A stretch of 64,000 nucleotides of DNA, from NCBI RefSeq assembly GCF_027887165.1, contig NC_077234.1, positions 251,646,658 to 251,710,657 of the forward strand, given 5' to 3'. The notes under the pieces are model-generated. The model was given only the letters and a program-made list of their open reading frames with translations. It was not told the DNA's origin and ran no database searches. The DNA is from Monodelphis domestica. Lineage: Eukaryota; Chordata; Mammalia; Didelphimorphia; Didelphidae. Made by a program: the position numbers and the translations under genes. Positions within the stretch are counted from its first letter, which is position 1. Each line of letters starts with the position of its first letter. Of the stretch, positions 24,030-36,700 are shown piece by piece.

Positions 24030-27000
24030 TTATGGCATCAGTGAGTGGAGAGAAATGTCACCCGGGCGGCAGCCAGTGACAAATTTCTCAGATGGGACCT
24101 CGTATTCCAAACCAGCTAGCCTCGTGTTCATTCTTTTCGGTTGCTTCAGCTTTTGTTCCTGCCTTTCCCTGTTCATCAAAGTCTTTGATCTTTCAGATAA
24201 TTTCCTTCCAGGAATTGTTAGTCTCTTCTTAGTGGCATCTCCACTCACCATGAAGAAGAGCATCTCAAGTAGTTCACACTCATACAAAGTACTTCCTCCG
24301 CGTGAACTTTGCACGGTGATAGTCACAAACACCTTTGTTCGACGTACACATCTGTTTTGTACCTTTTTGGGTAATAAAGATCTGAGAATGATTCAATAAT
24401 GTTGCGATATCAGTTGTTACATGTTTCAGGGGATATCAAATGATTTTAATGTGAGCACACAAGACATTTTTGGTGGAAAATCTTTTTAAGTCATGATTTA
24501 CACTCTCCCAAGTGATTTTTAATATAATCAACAAAAAATAAGCAGAATTCAAACTCAAATTTCTACTTCTTTCAATTGTGAACTGTAAAGAAGCAGAATA
24601 TTGTTTAATTACATTCATAAAGATAATGGAGAAATAGAGAAGTAGATTTATGAAATGGTATTTATTACTATAATTTTTCAGTTACTTTTGGGGGGATAGT
24701 GGGCATATTCATAAGTATATGGATTTATTTCTAAGTCTTCGGAGTCCTCTTCTCTTTCAGATATCTTAAGAAGTGATTGCTCAATGTCTATAAAATTACA
24801 TCATCTCCAACACTGATTTTCCTAAAGGATATTTGGTTTATGCTTTGCTTTGTCTTCTTTAGTGGCATATTTAATTCTGCATGTAGCATATTGAAGACTT
24901 TCCTTGACGCCTCAATGTAGTAAAAGTTCAAACGGTCTAGGGAGTTAAGTCACACGTTTAATAGAAACGAGTGTATTGGGGGGGGGGGACATTCTCAGAA
25001 AAATAGGCCTGGAAACTTGAAGCAGTATACATAGAGATGCCAACCATTTTTTTCCTGCTCTGATAAAGCATTCAGTCAAATTTGAAGAGATGGCAATGTC
25101 AGAGAGGGAGTGAGCTGGTAGGACAGGAAGTCAACTTCTTGAGCATGCACAGTCTGGGATTAAAATGTAGAAGTTTAGGGAGTGATTAACAGCTCTGTCT
25201 GCCCAGAATGCCAATTTATATAAGTGTGATGCTTTCAAGTAGTCTAGAAAAAAATCCAGTTTTTTTTAACCTTTTCACATTTTTTCTTAAACCAAGTTTC
25301 CCAAAATATTTGTCAGTACCTCCATTTCTTTCTACTTTTTTTCACTGAATATACCACATATGAGGATTAAAAAAAAAAAGCTTATTAATGAGAGTTGAAA
25401 TACGAAATTAGAAAATTCCTCAACAAAAATGATCTTTCTAGTTACCCTGAGACACATGATAAAACTAAGTCCCTTACTTATTCTTCCAAAGAAAATCTTT
25501 GAATCCTCTTTCCATTCATTTAAAATGTCCTCTTCTCTTCTGGTTTCATCTATAGGAATGATGTCAATATCGATAACATTCAGGTTTTTTCAGTAGGAAT
25601 TCTATTTGTGAATTACTATGCAAAAATGTCACATAACACAGAAAAACAATAGTGAAATTAATGTCTGGAAATTTTGTGATCTTTAGAGTGTTCTTTATAG
25701 CTTCTCATGACACTGCCACCATCATCACAGAAACAGAAAGCTGCCATTTAAGGCTTTTTGCCTGAATTTCATGGAATGCATCCATTATCAAGTGGCAGAT
25801 TTATAAATAAGCTGCGTACACTTATACAGACCAGTCCTTAGAAATCACATATGGACTGTTGCCATAACCATACTCGAAGCCTTTCCAGCATGGTAGAATT
25901 TGGCAGTTTTCCATTGGTATTGTCTTGGAGAACTCAAGTAATTCTCCATGCCACATGAAGACATGTGAGTAGGACTTTATGTACATAAAAAATTAATCCA
26001 ATCATAATTTATTGATATTTGTTACATGACATTATTCCCTAGAAAGGGTAGAGGAAGGTTTGTTCCAAAATTATGCTGATAAAAATAGAATTTATTAAAA
26101 ATAAACATTCTTTCCTTTAACATAGCAAAGATCTGTGGTAGGTATTAATGACACATAAGCAAAAATAAAGTAGTTCCTTCTTTCAACACAGTGAAATATC
26201 CCAAAATATGATCCAAGTAACTCTCCTCTTTCTATTTGGTTTTTGGATCAGTTATTTTCCATTTCCAGTTTCTGATTTACTCTTTCTGGACCAAATCAAT
26301 GCACTGTTCATCCAACTACCTCGCATAGTTTAGATAATAAGCATTTTTAGACAAGATTTTCTCCCTTTGGGTATGGTTGAGTGGAATTCGTTGGGCGTAA
26401 TTATGGATTTTATTTAAGAAGCAATGCAATATTTCTGTCTTGCCACAATTAGCACAGAATCTACAAAAAAAGAGCTACTAGAAGCTCTCACTCTCTATAG
26501 AGAATTCCTATTCCAGTTGCACTCTAAAATACTTCTGGGAAGATTGCATCTCTAGATTTTATTGTCTCCTAGATCAAATTTAATTCTGTAGTAGAATATT
26601 TTAAAAAGCATTTTGTATGACATTAACTGATACATGGCATGGGTGATACTTTATTGGATGTATTTTAAGGTGACACTTTATTTTGTTGAGTTAAATGTAT
26701 TTTTGGGGGGAGGGTCAACAACAAGCAATATATCTTCAGTGGAGTTTTCATTCTAATCAACCTTCAGAAAAGGCAAGTCTGTAAAGATATCACCTATGGT
26801 AGGATAATATTTATTAAATCTATCTATTGCCTTCTAATATATTCATTATGGATGTTTTTCAATAGGTGGAGGAAATATTTTTATAAAGATTTCAAAGAGA
26901 TAAAAATGGATTATGGATATAGCATACTCTGTTTTCAATTGACTGTTTGATTATAAGCTTGGTCGTTTTGAGATTCATTTCTTAAATATCCTTAAAAGTG

Positions 27001-27130
27001 TATCTTTTCCAGCCCAGATTTTTCCTGTATTTGACCTAGTCCAGTTTTGCTTCAGGGCCCTTTAGATTTCATCATGTAGTGAATTGAAGACTGTGCTGTT
27101 GGGGTCCAAATGTGGCAACTTCACTATCAT
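24030..27130 (-). pseudogene. Unidentified broken protein-like tracts
   Basis: Read on the minus strand from high to low coordinates, several stretches look protein-like but are split by stops and frame changes. Examples: KLPHLDPNSTVFNSLHDEI near 27,100; REKILSKNAYYLNYAR near 26,350; ENCQILPCWKGFEYGYGNS near 25,890; IDIIPIDETRREEDIL near 25,550; ASRKVFNMLHAELNMPL near 24,880. A 100-codon open frame follows at 24,332-24,030 with a basic segment KLSERSKTLMNRERQEQKLK. No intron signals separate the tracts. I do not recognise the family: a decayed processed pseudogene, an old transposon or viral insertion, or chance are all possible. The stretch ends about 70 bp upstream of the ROS1-like exon at 23,963. 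Confidence 0.35.
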
Positions 27131-27199
27131 TAATAAAAAAGCATAGTTAAGAAATATGGGTAGCTCTCTTGAATAGTTTATATTTTTCTAGTGGTTTTA

Positions 27200-28110
27200 G
27201 GAGGATCTGGTTGAACTGAATCTCTTGCTAAACTTTCCGTAAACTCGTTTTTTATAACTCTACTTCTAACTGTTTGGTGAGGCAATAAATGCTGATCATA
27301 ACGTTCCAGAGTCCTTCTAGATAAGAGGTACGGCTCTAATCAGCGAGCCCCTGGAATTTCAACCAGGGCTCATCACTCATTCATACTCCTTGGCTCAAAC
27401 CATGCCAACTTATCCTCCTGTAACTTCCTGCAGTTTCAGGCCCATTCCTTTATCATAAGCATCCATCAATTTCAACCAGTCAGTTAAGATTAAAACCTTA
27501 TTCTTTAATAATAATAATTTGCATGTAATGGCTTATAATTATACATTTTCAGACCTCTGCTTGAACGGGTCCCTATAAATGTAATTAATCCTTCCTCCGA
27601 TGATCCTTCAAGGTCCAGATCGAATAATGGGATCATAAATTCAGGACTCCAAGGACCTTCAGAAATGAATTAGTTCAACCCTCTCATTTTACACATGAGG
27701 AAACTAAAATTCTTGTGGGTTAAGTGGCTTTCCCAAGATCTGAAAGTTAACCACTGTCGGATGCCCAGCTGACCAGCTCATCTACAAATAATTTTCTATC
27801 ATTTAATCCTTTCATATTGTGTACTAACAAACACATAGTAGATTTTTTGAAAGGTTATTGAATAAATAGATTTATTTGGTGAGAAAAATTTTAAATGAAA
27901 ACTTTATGAAATAAGTAGTAAAAGTAATCTATCCCCATTTTACAGATGAAATGGAGAGTTTGCCTGCAGTCACATAATTGGTGAGTGTCTGACTCTGCAC
28001 TCAAAATAAAATCTTTAATATATATATATATATATATATTATAAATATATAATCTCCTACTGGTTACAACACTGTGTCTAATTAACCTAAAACATCTCAC
28101 AGTCTCTCAA
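27200..28110. repeat. CORE-SINE copies and a (TA)n run
   Basis: 27,625-27,790 (TTTTACACATGAGGAAACTA core) and 27,895-28,090 (CATTTTACAGATGAAATGGA core) are minus-strand CORE-SINE/MIR copies. An alternating TA run lies at 28,018-28,050. 27,200-27,620 is unassigned. Confidence 0.55.
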
Positions 28111-28187
28111 CAACTAACACTTAAATTATTATAATGATTAATGTATCATTTATGATAAAATTTTATTTTTTAAAGGAATATACTAAC

Positions 28188-28251
28188 CTTTTATACTTTT
28201 CATCTTCACCTCTGCAGTGGGTCCCAGACCAGCATTTGTAAAACCTGCAAT
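28188..28251 (-). CDS. ROS1: ROS1-like short exon: end of second FN3 domain
   Basis: This 64-bp exon lies between TTCCTAG and the donor AAAG/GTTAGT; phase 0 in, phase 1 out. It encodes IAGFTNAGLGPTAEV, aligning with human VRAFTSKGPGPYADV, the G strand of the FN3 domain before propeller 3. As in the exon at 54.4 kb, the first codons are ATT GCA GGT, with a decoy AG inside. It was too short to appear as a long reading frame and was found by homology. Introns of 11.5 kb and 4.2 kb flank it. Confidence 0.8.
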
Positions 28252-28259
28252 CTAGGAAC

Positions 28260-29000
28260 ATAATTGAATAATTCTTATGATTTCAATTCCCTTTTCATTG
28301 ACTTATTTGATAATATCTGTATCTTGTTTATCTAACATTGCTTTAAAATATCTTTGCAAGCAACTACTAATTCTATCTCAACATTCCTATACCTTTCAAA
28401 GGAAATATCATTAACTTACCATCCATTAGTTAATTTTTAAACCTGAAAAATTAATTTTGTTGTAGTGAAGGTAAGGATTTATTGGATTTAGTGACTCAAA
28501 ATATTCGGAGTATAGAATGAATATTGAAGAATTGAAAAGCAAAGGAAGTAGAAGGAGACAAGAAGGAAACAAACAAGAGATCACTGAGAAAAGGAGGCTG
28601 GTGGGAAGGGAAAAGGCTCTTAAAGTTTTTTATAGAGCAAAAGAAAGTTCATTCAAGTTCATTCCCTCCAAAGACTCAAGTTAAAAATGTCCATTTGCAA
28701 AGGGGTCATTTCATTTCATCTCAATCCCTAGAAGAGATCTCCCATGGCAATTTTTTAACCTTTCAAGGAAAACAAAATTTCACTAGCAAATAATAATATT
28801 CTCCCTTAATAGTTCCTGAAGTCCAATTAGGAGAGTTCCTTAAGCTTTCCTTACAATTAAAATATACTAAATATAATCCCCAAATTCAAAAAATGAAGAA
28901 GGCGTTTTTGGTATCATAAATAGAATAAGAAGGTACTGAGAGGGCCTTTAATGAGTAGATGACAATGACATATATCATTAACGAGTATTTATAGAGAAAT
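28260..29000. other. Intron sequence, nothing recognised
   Basis: AT-rich sequence between the 64-bp exon and the L2 fragment; no gene or named repeat. Confidence 0.35.
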
Positions 29001-29009
29001 GTTTCTACA

Positions 29010-30070
29010 GAGTTACCTGGCACCATTTGTTCTCAGAGAAATATAAGAATTCAGTGCAACAAACACTTATTACTGAACGCCTATGCAGAAGGCTCTGAGC
29101 CAGGGCTGGGAGTATGAAGGTGAAAAGGAACAAAGCTATGAAGAGGATAGCACAGGAGAGTATGCTCCTGAGGAAGTATGACGAGAGGCAATGTGACCAA
29201 GCCAAGGGGAGGTCCAGGCAAATGCCTAAGAAGCCATCTATGGAGGAGGAGGTGACTTTCATTGAATAGCCGATGGAAAAACTTGATGGGTGCGATGTTG
29301 CTTGAACCAGACCTTGAAGGAAAAGAATTTGAGTATAGTGTAATGCGGAGGGAATCAGAGAGGCACAGCAAATGGCGGGATGCCTGAAGGATAGAGCACG
29401 GTGAAATGAAGCTGGGAAGGTAGGCTTGGCCCAAATTGCAGAGCATCTCAGGGTTCCGTCCAAGAAATCTTTACTTCATTTCCTATGCACAAGGGCAGCA
29501 ATGGCGCACCATGCAGGGCCCTCGAGAGGACAGTTCAAGTCCTGCCTCCCCCACGGGGTGGTGATGGCGATTCTCGCTGTTCTAAGTAAACATGGAATCC
29601 TGCCTTGAAGAGAATCCTCGCTCCAACCTTTTCCCTCCGAGGGTTAGGGATTCACTGATCGTCCAGATGAGGACAGAGATATGAAAAGACCTCTATAGTT
29701 GGGAGATACATGTGGCAGGCAAATGGCATAGGGACTGGGCAGAGAAGAGTGGGGACAAGCCAAGCCAATCAGGAGGCTATTTTCAGGAGCCTTTACTAGG
29801 GGCTTAGCAATGCTGCTATAGGATGAGTGGAGACCATAATAAAGGGGAGCGTTGTTCCCAGGGTAGAATGAATAGTACTTCAAACAATAGGGACTGGAAG
29901 GCAATGGTGTCTAACCGGAGAGAAGAAAAGCCACGTGGATTTTGGAGTGTGGTGCCGAGGCGACGCGAAGGAGACTCAAAGCAGAGAGGAGGTCGGAAGG
30001 AGGAACATATGTTGGGGTGCAGGGGAGGGAGGGGGACAGAATTGGGGTATCAGTTACAGATGTTTTAAGT
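29010..30070 (-). repeat. Long L2 fragment
   Basis: Starts AACAAACACTTATTACTGAA and continues through AGGCTCTGAGCCAGGGCTGG to AACCAGACCTTGAAGGAAAA, the minus-strand order of an L2 3' region. Reading frames here (152 and 121 codons) are on the minus strand but are not recognisable as a host gene. Confidence 0.5.
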
Positions 30071-30669
30071 AGGAAGGACAGGCAGAATACCGGGAGGAAA
30101 TGATCAAACTCTCAGCATTTTATCTGTGAATAAACTCAGCATCTCAGAGTCGCAAGCTGGATGTGAAGTCAGAGGAGATGTAGCCCAAACTGTATCTGAA
30201 CTACAATTTCCTCCATTCATTCTTAACAGTTTTCAAACATCCATATCTACAGTGATAGAGAACTCCCTTCCAAAGGAAGGCCATTTTATTATATATATAT
30301 AATTTTTCAAAGGAATATTCTATGTGAAGTTAATTTTCCAGCATATTTGGTTTTAATAAATATATTTTCCTTGGGTTGGGGGTAGGAAAGTTCATCGGAA
30401 CAGCTACTCAGCAGGTCATTAAAAATGAGGAACTGTTGCTCAAAGGAAAGATGAATCCTGGAGGTAGAACTGTGGGAGATAACTATATGGACAAGATAGA
30501 TTAAAGCCATGGGTTTAGATCTCTAAGGTGGGAGCACAGAGTAAAAAAAGTGTTGTTTGCTCATAAATTACTTTTAAAAGATCATATAAAAAGCACAAAC
30601 TTGTTTTAATGATCCATAACTCTCAACTAATGAAGTCCAACTTAATGAACATGTCTAGCTGTAAAACAG

Positions 30670-31300
30670 AAGGATTTCAAGTCAGGGGAGCTGGGTTTGA
30701 ATATCAGCTTTATTTTTTATCAGCTACAATCTCAAGATAGAATATAAGGAGGCAATATAAAATGGAAACAGTACACTAACTGTTCCCACAGGAACTAGGT
30801 TCAAATTCACATTTGATTCTTATTAGCTGAGTGAATTAAAGACAAGTACCTTTCTGAGCCTTAGTTTCCTCATCTATGATATGAGATATTGGATTTTATG
30901 CTCTCTTAGGTTCAGCTTCATTCAGATCTATGCCCTTTGAGGGCCAGAATTATTTCATTGGTGTATTTACATTTCCTGTGAATCTTAATTAACAGTTTCT
31001 TATATGATTGAATATCACCTAACTTCCCTGGATATTAGTTACTCAGATATAATAATAACAGTTTCTATTTATATATTGGTTTAAGGTTTGCAAAATATTT
31101 TACACAACATTATCTCTTCTGATCCTCACAATAACTTTATGAGGTCATGCATTAAAAGTATTTCTTATATACATTTTAAAGGTAATACCAAGGCTCAGAA
31201 AGGTTAACTGACTTGCACATTATGAAATGACCAGAAGAGCTAAATACCATATTTGAACCTAGCTAAATCTCAATTCAAAGTCCAACACATTTCTTGTTAC
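30670..31300. repeat. MIR (plus) then CORE-SINE (minus)
   Basis: 30,740-30,940 reads plus-strand MIR (GCTGAGTGAATTAAAGACAA, CCTTAGTTTCCTCATCTATG). 31,045-31,300 is a minus-strand THER-like copy (GGTTTGCAAAATATTTTACA, GATCCTCACAATAACTTTAT). 30,070-30,670 is unassigned. Confidence 0.6.
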
Positions 31301-32172
31301 ACATTCCAGCTCTGAATACATGATTTTACTATGTTTATGAAAATGATTACAGGCAGAATCAAGATGGTGGCTTAGAGGCAGCAAAAGTTCAAACTTCTGC
31401 AAACCCTCAAAAACACAGTGCTTTGAATTCCAGCACTTCTGGGTAAACATGGTGGCAGTCTAGATGCAGGACTTGTCCTCTCTTCAGCATCCACTGATAT
31501 AGACTACCTCAAAAGGTAAAAAAAAAAACAAATTCACAAGAATGAAGGGACTCTACAGTGGGGCAGAGCATTGAAGGAAATGGGATTTGAGCATTTCCAC
31601 TTAATAAGGGGGTGAAAAAGCTCCCACCAAAACATGAGCTGATCTACCCTCCCCTACCCCACCTACGGAGCCAGAGTAAGAGCCAGCTCAAGACAGAATC
31701 AGGGACTGAGCAAGGGACACCTCTAGGTCCTTGGGAGCTGACTAAGACCACCAAAGACCTAGCCCTGAGATAAGCTAGACTTGAAACTCCAGCAGGCTGA
31801 AGAGTGCAGACTGAGGACACTCTTGGGAAGATAGCACAGAGAAGGGCAGCAAACAGCAGAAGCTGTGAAGATTCGAGAGCTTGCCTCAGGCAAAATCCTT
31901 GCTCCTTAACTCCATACACAGAGAGCCTGCCCATCTCACTCAGATTTCTGACTAAAAAGGGAAGGAAAAACCTCCACAGTGATGGCAAATTGTGCCCAGG
32001 AACAACAATCTCCCTCCAAGAAAAACAAGAAGAAGGGATTGACCCTGGAAAATTTTTACAGAGGAAAAACCCAGGCTACAGAGGAAATAGAAAAGTAAAT
32101 TCAAATAAATGCACCAAAACCTTCCAGAAATATGGAAATTGTCCACAAGCTCTTGAAGAATTTAAATTGGAA

Positions 32173-32364
32173 CAGTGGTTCTCAACCTTTCTAATGCCAT
32201 GACCCCACAATACAGTTCCTCATGTTGCAGTGACCCCAAACCAAAAAATTATTTTGGTGGCTACTTCAAAAGTGTAATTTTGCTACAGTTATGATTCAGA
32301 ATGTAAATACCTGATATGCATTATGTATTCTCATTGCTACAAATTGAGAGGTTGAAAACTGCTG
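32173..32364. mobile_element. SPIN/URR1-like hAT MITE nested in L1 ORF1
   Basis: This 192-bp element has ends CAGTGGTTCTCAACCT and AGGTTGAAAACTGCTG (13 of 16 bases pair as inverted repeats). It is flanked by an 8-bp near-perfect duplication, AATTGGAA / AATTGGAG. The interior (ACAGTTCCTCATGTTGCAGT, TTTTGCTACAGTTATGATTC) matches what I recall of the mouse URR1 / SPIN non-autonomous family. A related OposCharlie-type hAT is the alternative. It splits the L1 ORF1 coding region. Confidence 0.75.
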
Positions 32365-33518
32365 AATTGGAGCTTATCAAAAAGAAGGAAAGTGGGAAAT
32401 ATTTAAAAGAGAAAACAACAGTTTTAAAGCAGAAGAACTCCCAATTGGAGAAACAACTAGAAGCCACGAAAAGCAGGATAGACCAAACTGAAAAGGAAAA
32501 CCAGTCTCTAAAAACCAGAATTAGGTAATTGGAAGACAATGATATTGCAAAACAGCAAGAATTAATAAAGTCAAAAGACTGACAAAATAGAAGAAAACAT
32601 AAAATATCTCACTGACAAGATGACGACAGATCAGGAAAACAGATCATAGAGAGACAATTTGAGAATCATTGGTCTACCTGAAAACCCATAAATAAAAAGA
32701 TATCTTGACATCATACTACAAGAAATAATCCAAGAAAACTGCCCTGATGTTCTTGAACAAAGGGACAAAATAGACATTTAAAGAGTTCGTACAACATCCT
32801 CTAAATAAAATCCTCAAAAGGCAACTACCAAGAATTTAATTTCCAAAATTCAAGAGCTTTCAAGCTAAGGAGAAATTTCTATAAAAAGCCAAAAAGAGAC
32901 AATTCACATATCAAGGAGCACCAATCGGGATCACAAAACACCTGGCAGCTTCCACACTAAATGACTGCAAGGCTTGGAACATGATATTCAGAAAGGCAAG
33001 AGAATTGGGTCTTCAACCAAGGATCACCTATCCATCAAAACGGACTATATACTTCCAGGGGAAAGTATGAACATTCAACAAAATAGAAAATTTCCAAGTT
33101 TTTGTAAAGAAGAGACCAGAACTAAGTGGAAAGTTTGATATCCAAACACAAAAGTCAAGAGAAACATGAAAAGGTATATAAGAAAGAGAGGGAAAAGGGG
33201 GGAAAGGTATAATTAGATCAAATTATATATGTGTGTGTGTATGTATATATGTATATATATACATATATAACTATATGGCAAAATGTTATTTGTAACTCTC
33301 AAAAATTATATTCACTATTAAAGTAATTAGAGGAATCATTCACAGGAAGAGATTGGGGTAATAAGTACTATAAGATGATATGCAAAAAAGAAAAAAGGGG
33401 GGGAATCAAAGATGGCACCAAGAGATACTTGAAGAAATAAAATAAATAGGATAATTTTTATCACACAAAGACACACATGGGAAGGGGAGGGGGAAAACAC
33501 ATTTATAGGAAGGAGAGG

Positions 33519-33720
33519 GGGCAGCTGGGTAGCTCAGTGGATTGAGAGCTAGGCCTAGAGATGGGAGGTCCTAGGTTCAAATCTGGTCTCAGATACTTCC
33601 CAGTTGTGTGACCCTGGGCAAGTCACTTGACCCCCACTGCCTAGTCCTTACCACTCTTCTGCCTTGGAGCCAATACACAGTATTGACTCCAAGATGGAAG
33701 GTAAGGATTTAAAAAAAAAT
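33519..33720 (+). mobile_element. tRNA-derived SINE with perfect 9-bp TSD
   Basis: Starts GGCAGCTGGGTAGCTCAGTG, with an A-box-like TAGCTCAGTGG and B-box-like GGTTCAAATCT, and ends in an A-rich tail. AAGGAGAGG flanks it on both sides (33,510-33,518 and 33,721-33,729), a clean L1-type target-site duplication. It is the best preserved copy of this family in the window and sits in the L1 inter-ORF region. Confidence 0.93.
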
Positions 33721-36700
33721 AAGGAGAGGAAGAGAGTGCTAATAGGTAATACTTAAACCTTATTCTCAGTGAAATCAATTCTGAGAGGGAAGATCATCTA
33801 GATCCATTGGGGTCTTGAATTCTATCTTATCCTACAGGGAAAGTGAGAAGGGAAAACTAAGGGGAGTAGTGAGGAGGGAGTACAAAAAGGGAGGGAAAGA
33901 TAAGGGGAGGGAACTTAGCAGACCCTAAAAAACAAGAAGGGAATAAAAAGGGAGGGGCCAGAAAGGGAAGCATATTAAGGGAGGGGATTAGGGGGATTGA
34001 TGAAAAGTAAACCACTGGTTTAAAAGGATATAGCAAAAGAAGAAAGGACAGAACTAGGAGAGGATGTCAAAATGCTGGGGAATACACAAATTACAATCAT
34101 AACTTTGAACATGAATGGGATGAACTCACCCATAAAACATAGACAAATAGGTGAGTGGATTAGAATCCAAAATGCTACCATATGTTGTCTACAAGAAAGT
34201 TAGAATTAAAGATTGGAGCAAAATCTATTGGGCCTCAACAGATAGAAAGATGGCAGGAGTTGCAATCATGATATCTGACAAAGCCAAAGTAAAAATAGAT
34301 CTGATTAAAAGGGATAGGAAAGTTAAATACATCCTGATAAAAGGGAGTATAGACAATGAGGAAATATCAGTAATCAACATGTATGCACCAAATGGTATTG
34401 CATCCAAATTTCTAAAGGAGAAACTAGTGGAAGGAGGAAATAGATAGTAAAACTATACTAGTGGGAGACCTGAACCTAACACTTTCAAATTTAGATAAAT
34501 CAAATAAATAAATACAAAGAAAGAGGTAAAAGATGGGAATGAAATCTTAGAAAAATAAAAGTTAAGATATATGGAGAAAAATATATAGTGACAAAAAGGA
34601 ATACACCTTCTCTTCAGCAGCCAATGGTACATTCACAAAGATTTACCATGTACTAGGACATAAAAACATGGCAAACAAATGCAGAAAAGCAGAAATAATA
34701 AATGCAACCTTTTCAGTTCATAACTCAATAAAAATAATGATCAGTAAGGGCACATGGAGAACCAAATAAAAAATTCTTTGGAAATTAAATAATATGATTC
34801 CCCAAAATTAGTTATTTAGAGAACAAATCATAGAAACAATGAATAATTTCATTGAAGAAAATGACAATGATGAGAAATTCTTTCAAAATCTATGGGATGC
34901 AGTCAAAGCAGTACTCAGGGGAAAAATTATATCCTTGAGTTCATATATTAATAAATTAGGGAGGGCAGAGGTCAATGAGATATGAAAATCAAAAAATTTG
35001 AAAGCTAACAAATTTAAAATCTCCATAAGAAAACTAAATTAGAGATCCTATAAATTAAGGGAGAAATGAATAAAATTCAAAGTGAAGGAACTATTGAACT
35101 AATAAAAAAGAATAGAAGGTATTTTGAAAAAAAAAAACAGACAAAGTAGTGGTCAACCTAATTAAAATAAGGAAAGAAGAAAACCAAATTAACAGTATCA
35201 TAGATGAAAAGGGAGACCTCACCTCCAATGAAGAGGAAATTAACGCAATCATTAAAAACTACTTTGCCCAATTATATGGCAATAGATATGACAATCTAGA
35301 TGATTTGGATGAATATTTACAAAAATATAAATTGCCTAGATTAGCAGAAGAAGAAATAGAATTCTCAAATAATCCCATACCAGAAAAAGAAATTGAACAA
35401 GCCATCAAAGAACTCCCTAAGAAAAAATCCCCAGAGTCTGATGGACTCACAATCTATCAAATATTTAAAGAACAGCTAATTCCAATACTATACAACCTAC
35501 TTGACATAATGAGCAAAGAGGGAGTTCTACCCAATTTCTTTTATTACACAAATATGGTACTGATTGGAATCAAGCCAGGCAGGTCCAAAACTGAGGAAAA
35601 AAAAAACAACAAACTACAGACCAATCTCCTTAATGAACATAGAGGCAAAAATCTTAAATAGGATACTAGCAAAAAGACTCCAGCTAGTGAACACAAGGGT
35701 CATTTATTATGATCAGGTGGGATTTATACCAGGAATGTAAGGATGGTTCAATATCAGGAAAACAATCCACATAATAGATCATATCAACAAGCAAATGGAC
35801 AAAAATCACATGATTATCTCAATCGACGCAGAAAAAGCCTTTGACAAAATACAACACTTATTCCTATTAAAAACACTAGAAAGCATAGGAATAGAAGGGT
35901 CTTTCCTGAAAATAATAAACAGTATATATCTAAACCCATCAGCAAACATCATCTGCAATGGGGATAAACTAGATGCATTCCCAATAAGATCAGGAGTGAA
36001 ACAAGGATGCCCATTATCACCTTTATTATTTAACATTGTACTAGAAACACTAGCAGTAGCAATTAGAGAAGAAAAATATATTGAAGCTATTAAAATTGGC
36101 AATAAAGAGACCAAGCTATCACTCTTTGCAGATGATATGATGGTCTACTTAAAGAATCCTAGAGAATCAACTAAAAAGCTAGTCAAAATAATCAACAACT
36201 TTAGCAAAATTGCAGGATACAAAATAAACCCACATAAGTTATCAGCATTTCTATATATCTCCAACATATCTCAGCAGCAGGAATTAGAAAGAGAAATTCC
36301 ATTCAAAATCACCTTAGACAATATAAAATACTTTGGAATCTATCTGCCGAGACAGACATAGTAACTATATGAACACAACTACAAAACACTTTCCACACAA
36401 CTAAAACTAGATCTAAGCAATTGGAAAAACATTAACTAATCATGGGTAGGACGAGTTAACATAATAAAAATGACCATCCTACCCAAACTTATCTATTTAT
36501 TAAGTGCCATACCCATCGAACTTCCAAAAAACATTTTTACCGAGTTAGAAAAAACCATAACAAAGTTCATTTGGAAGAACAAAAGATCAAGGATATCCAG
36601 GGAAATTAAAAAAAAAAACAAAGGAGGATTTGCAGTCCCAGATCGCAAACTCTATTATAAAGCAGTGGTCATCAAAACAATTTGGTACTAGTTAAGAGTC

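Noticed and set aside
28181..28260. Acceptor at the inner ATTGCAG of the 64-bp exon
   Set aside because: Would require phase 1 from the preceding exon; with the preceding donor at TTTCAG/GTACAT the phase is 0, which fits the outer AG.
35149..36361. Reverse transcriptase as a host or viral gene
   Set aside because: It sits between L1 endonuclease-like and C-terminal segments in a complete L1 with A-tail; frames are broken.
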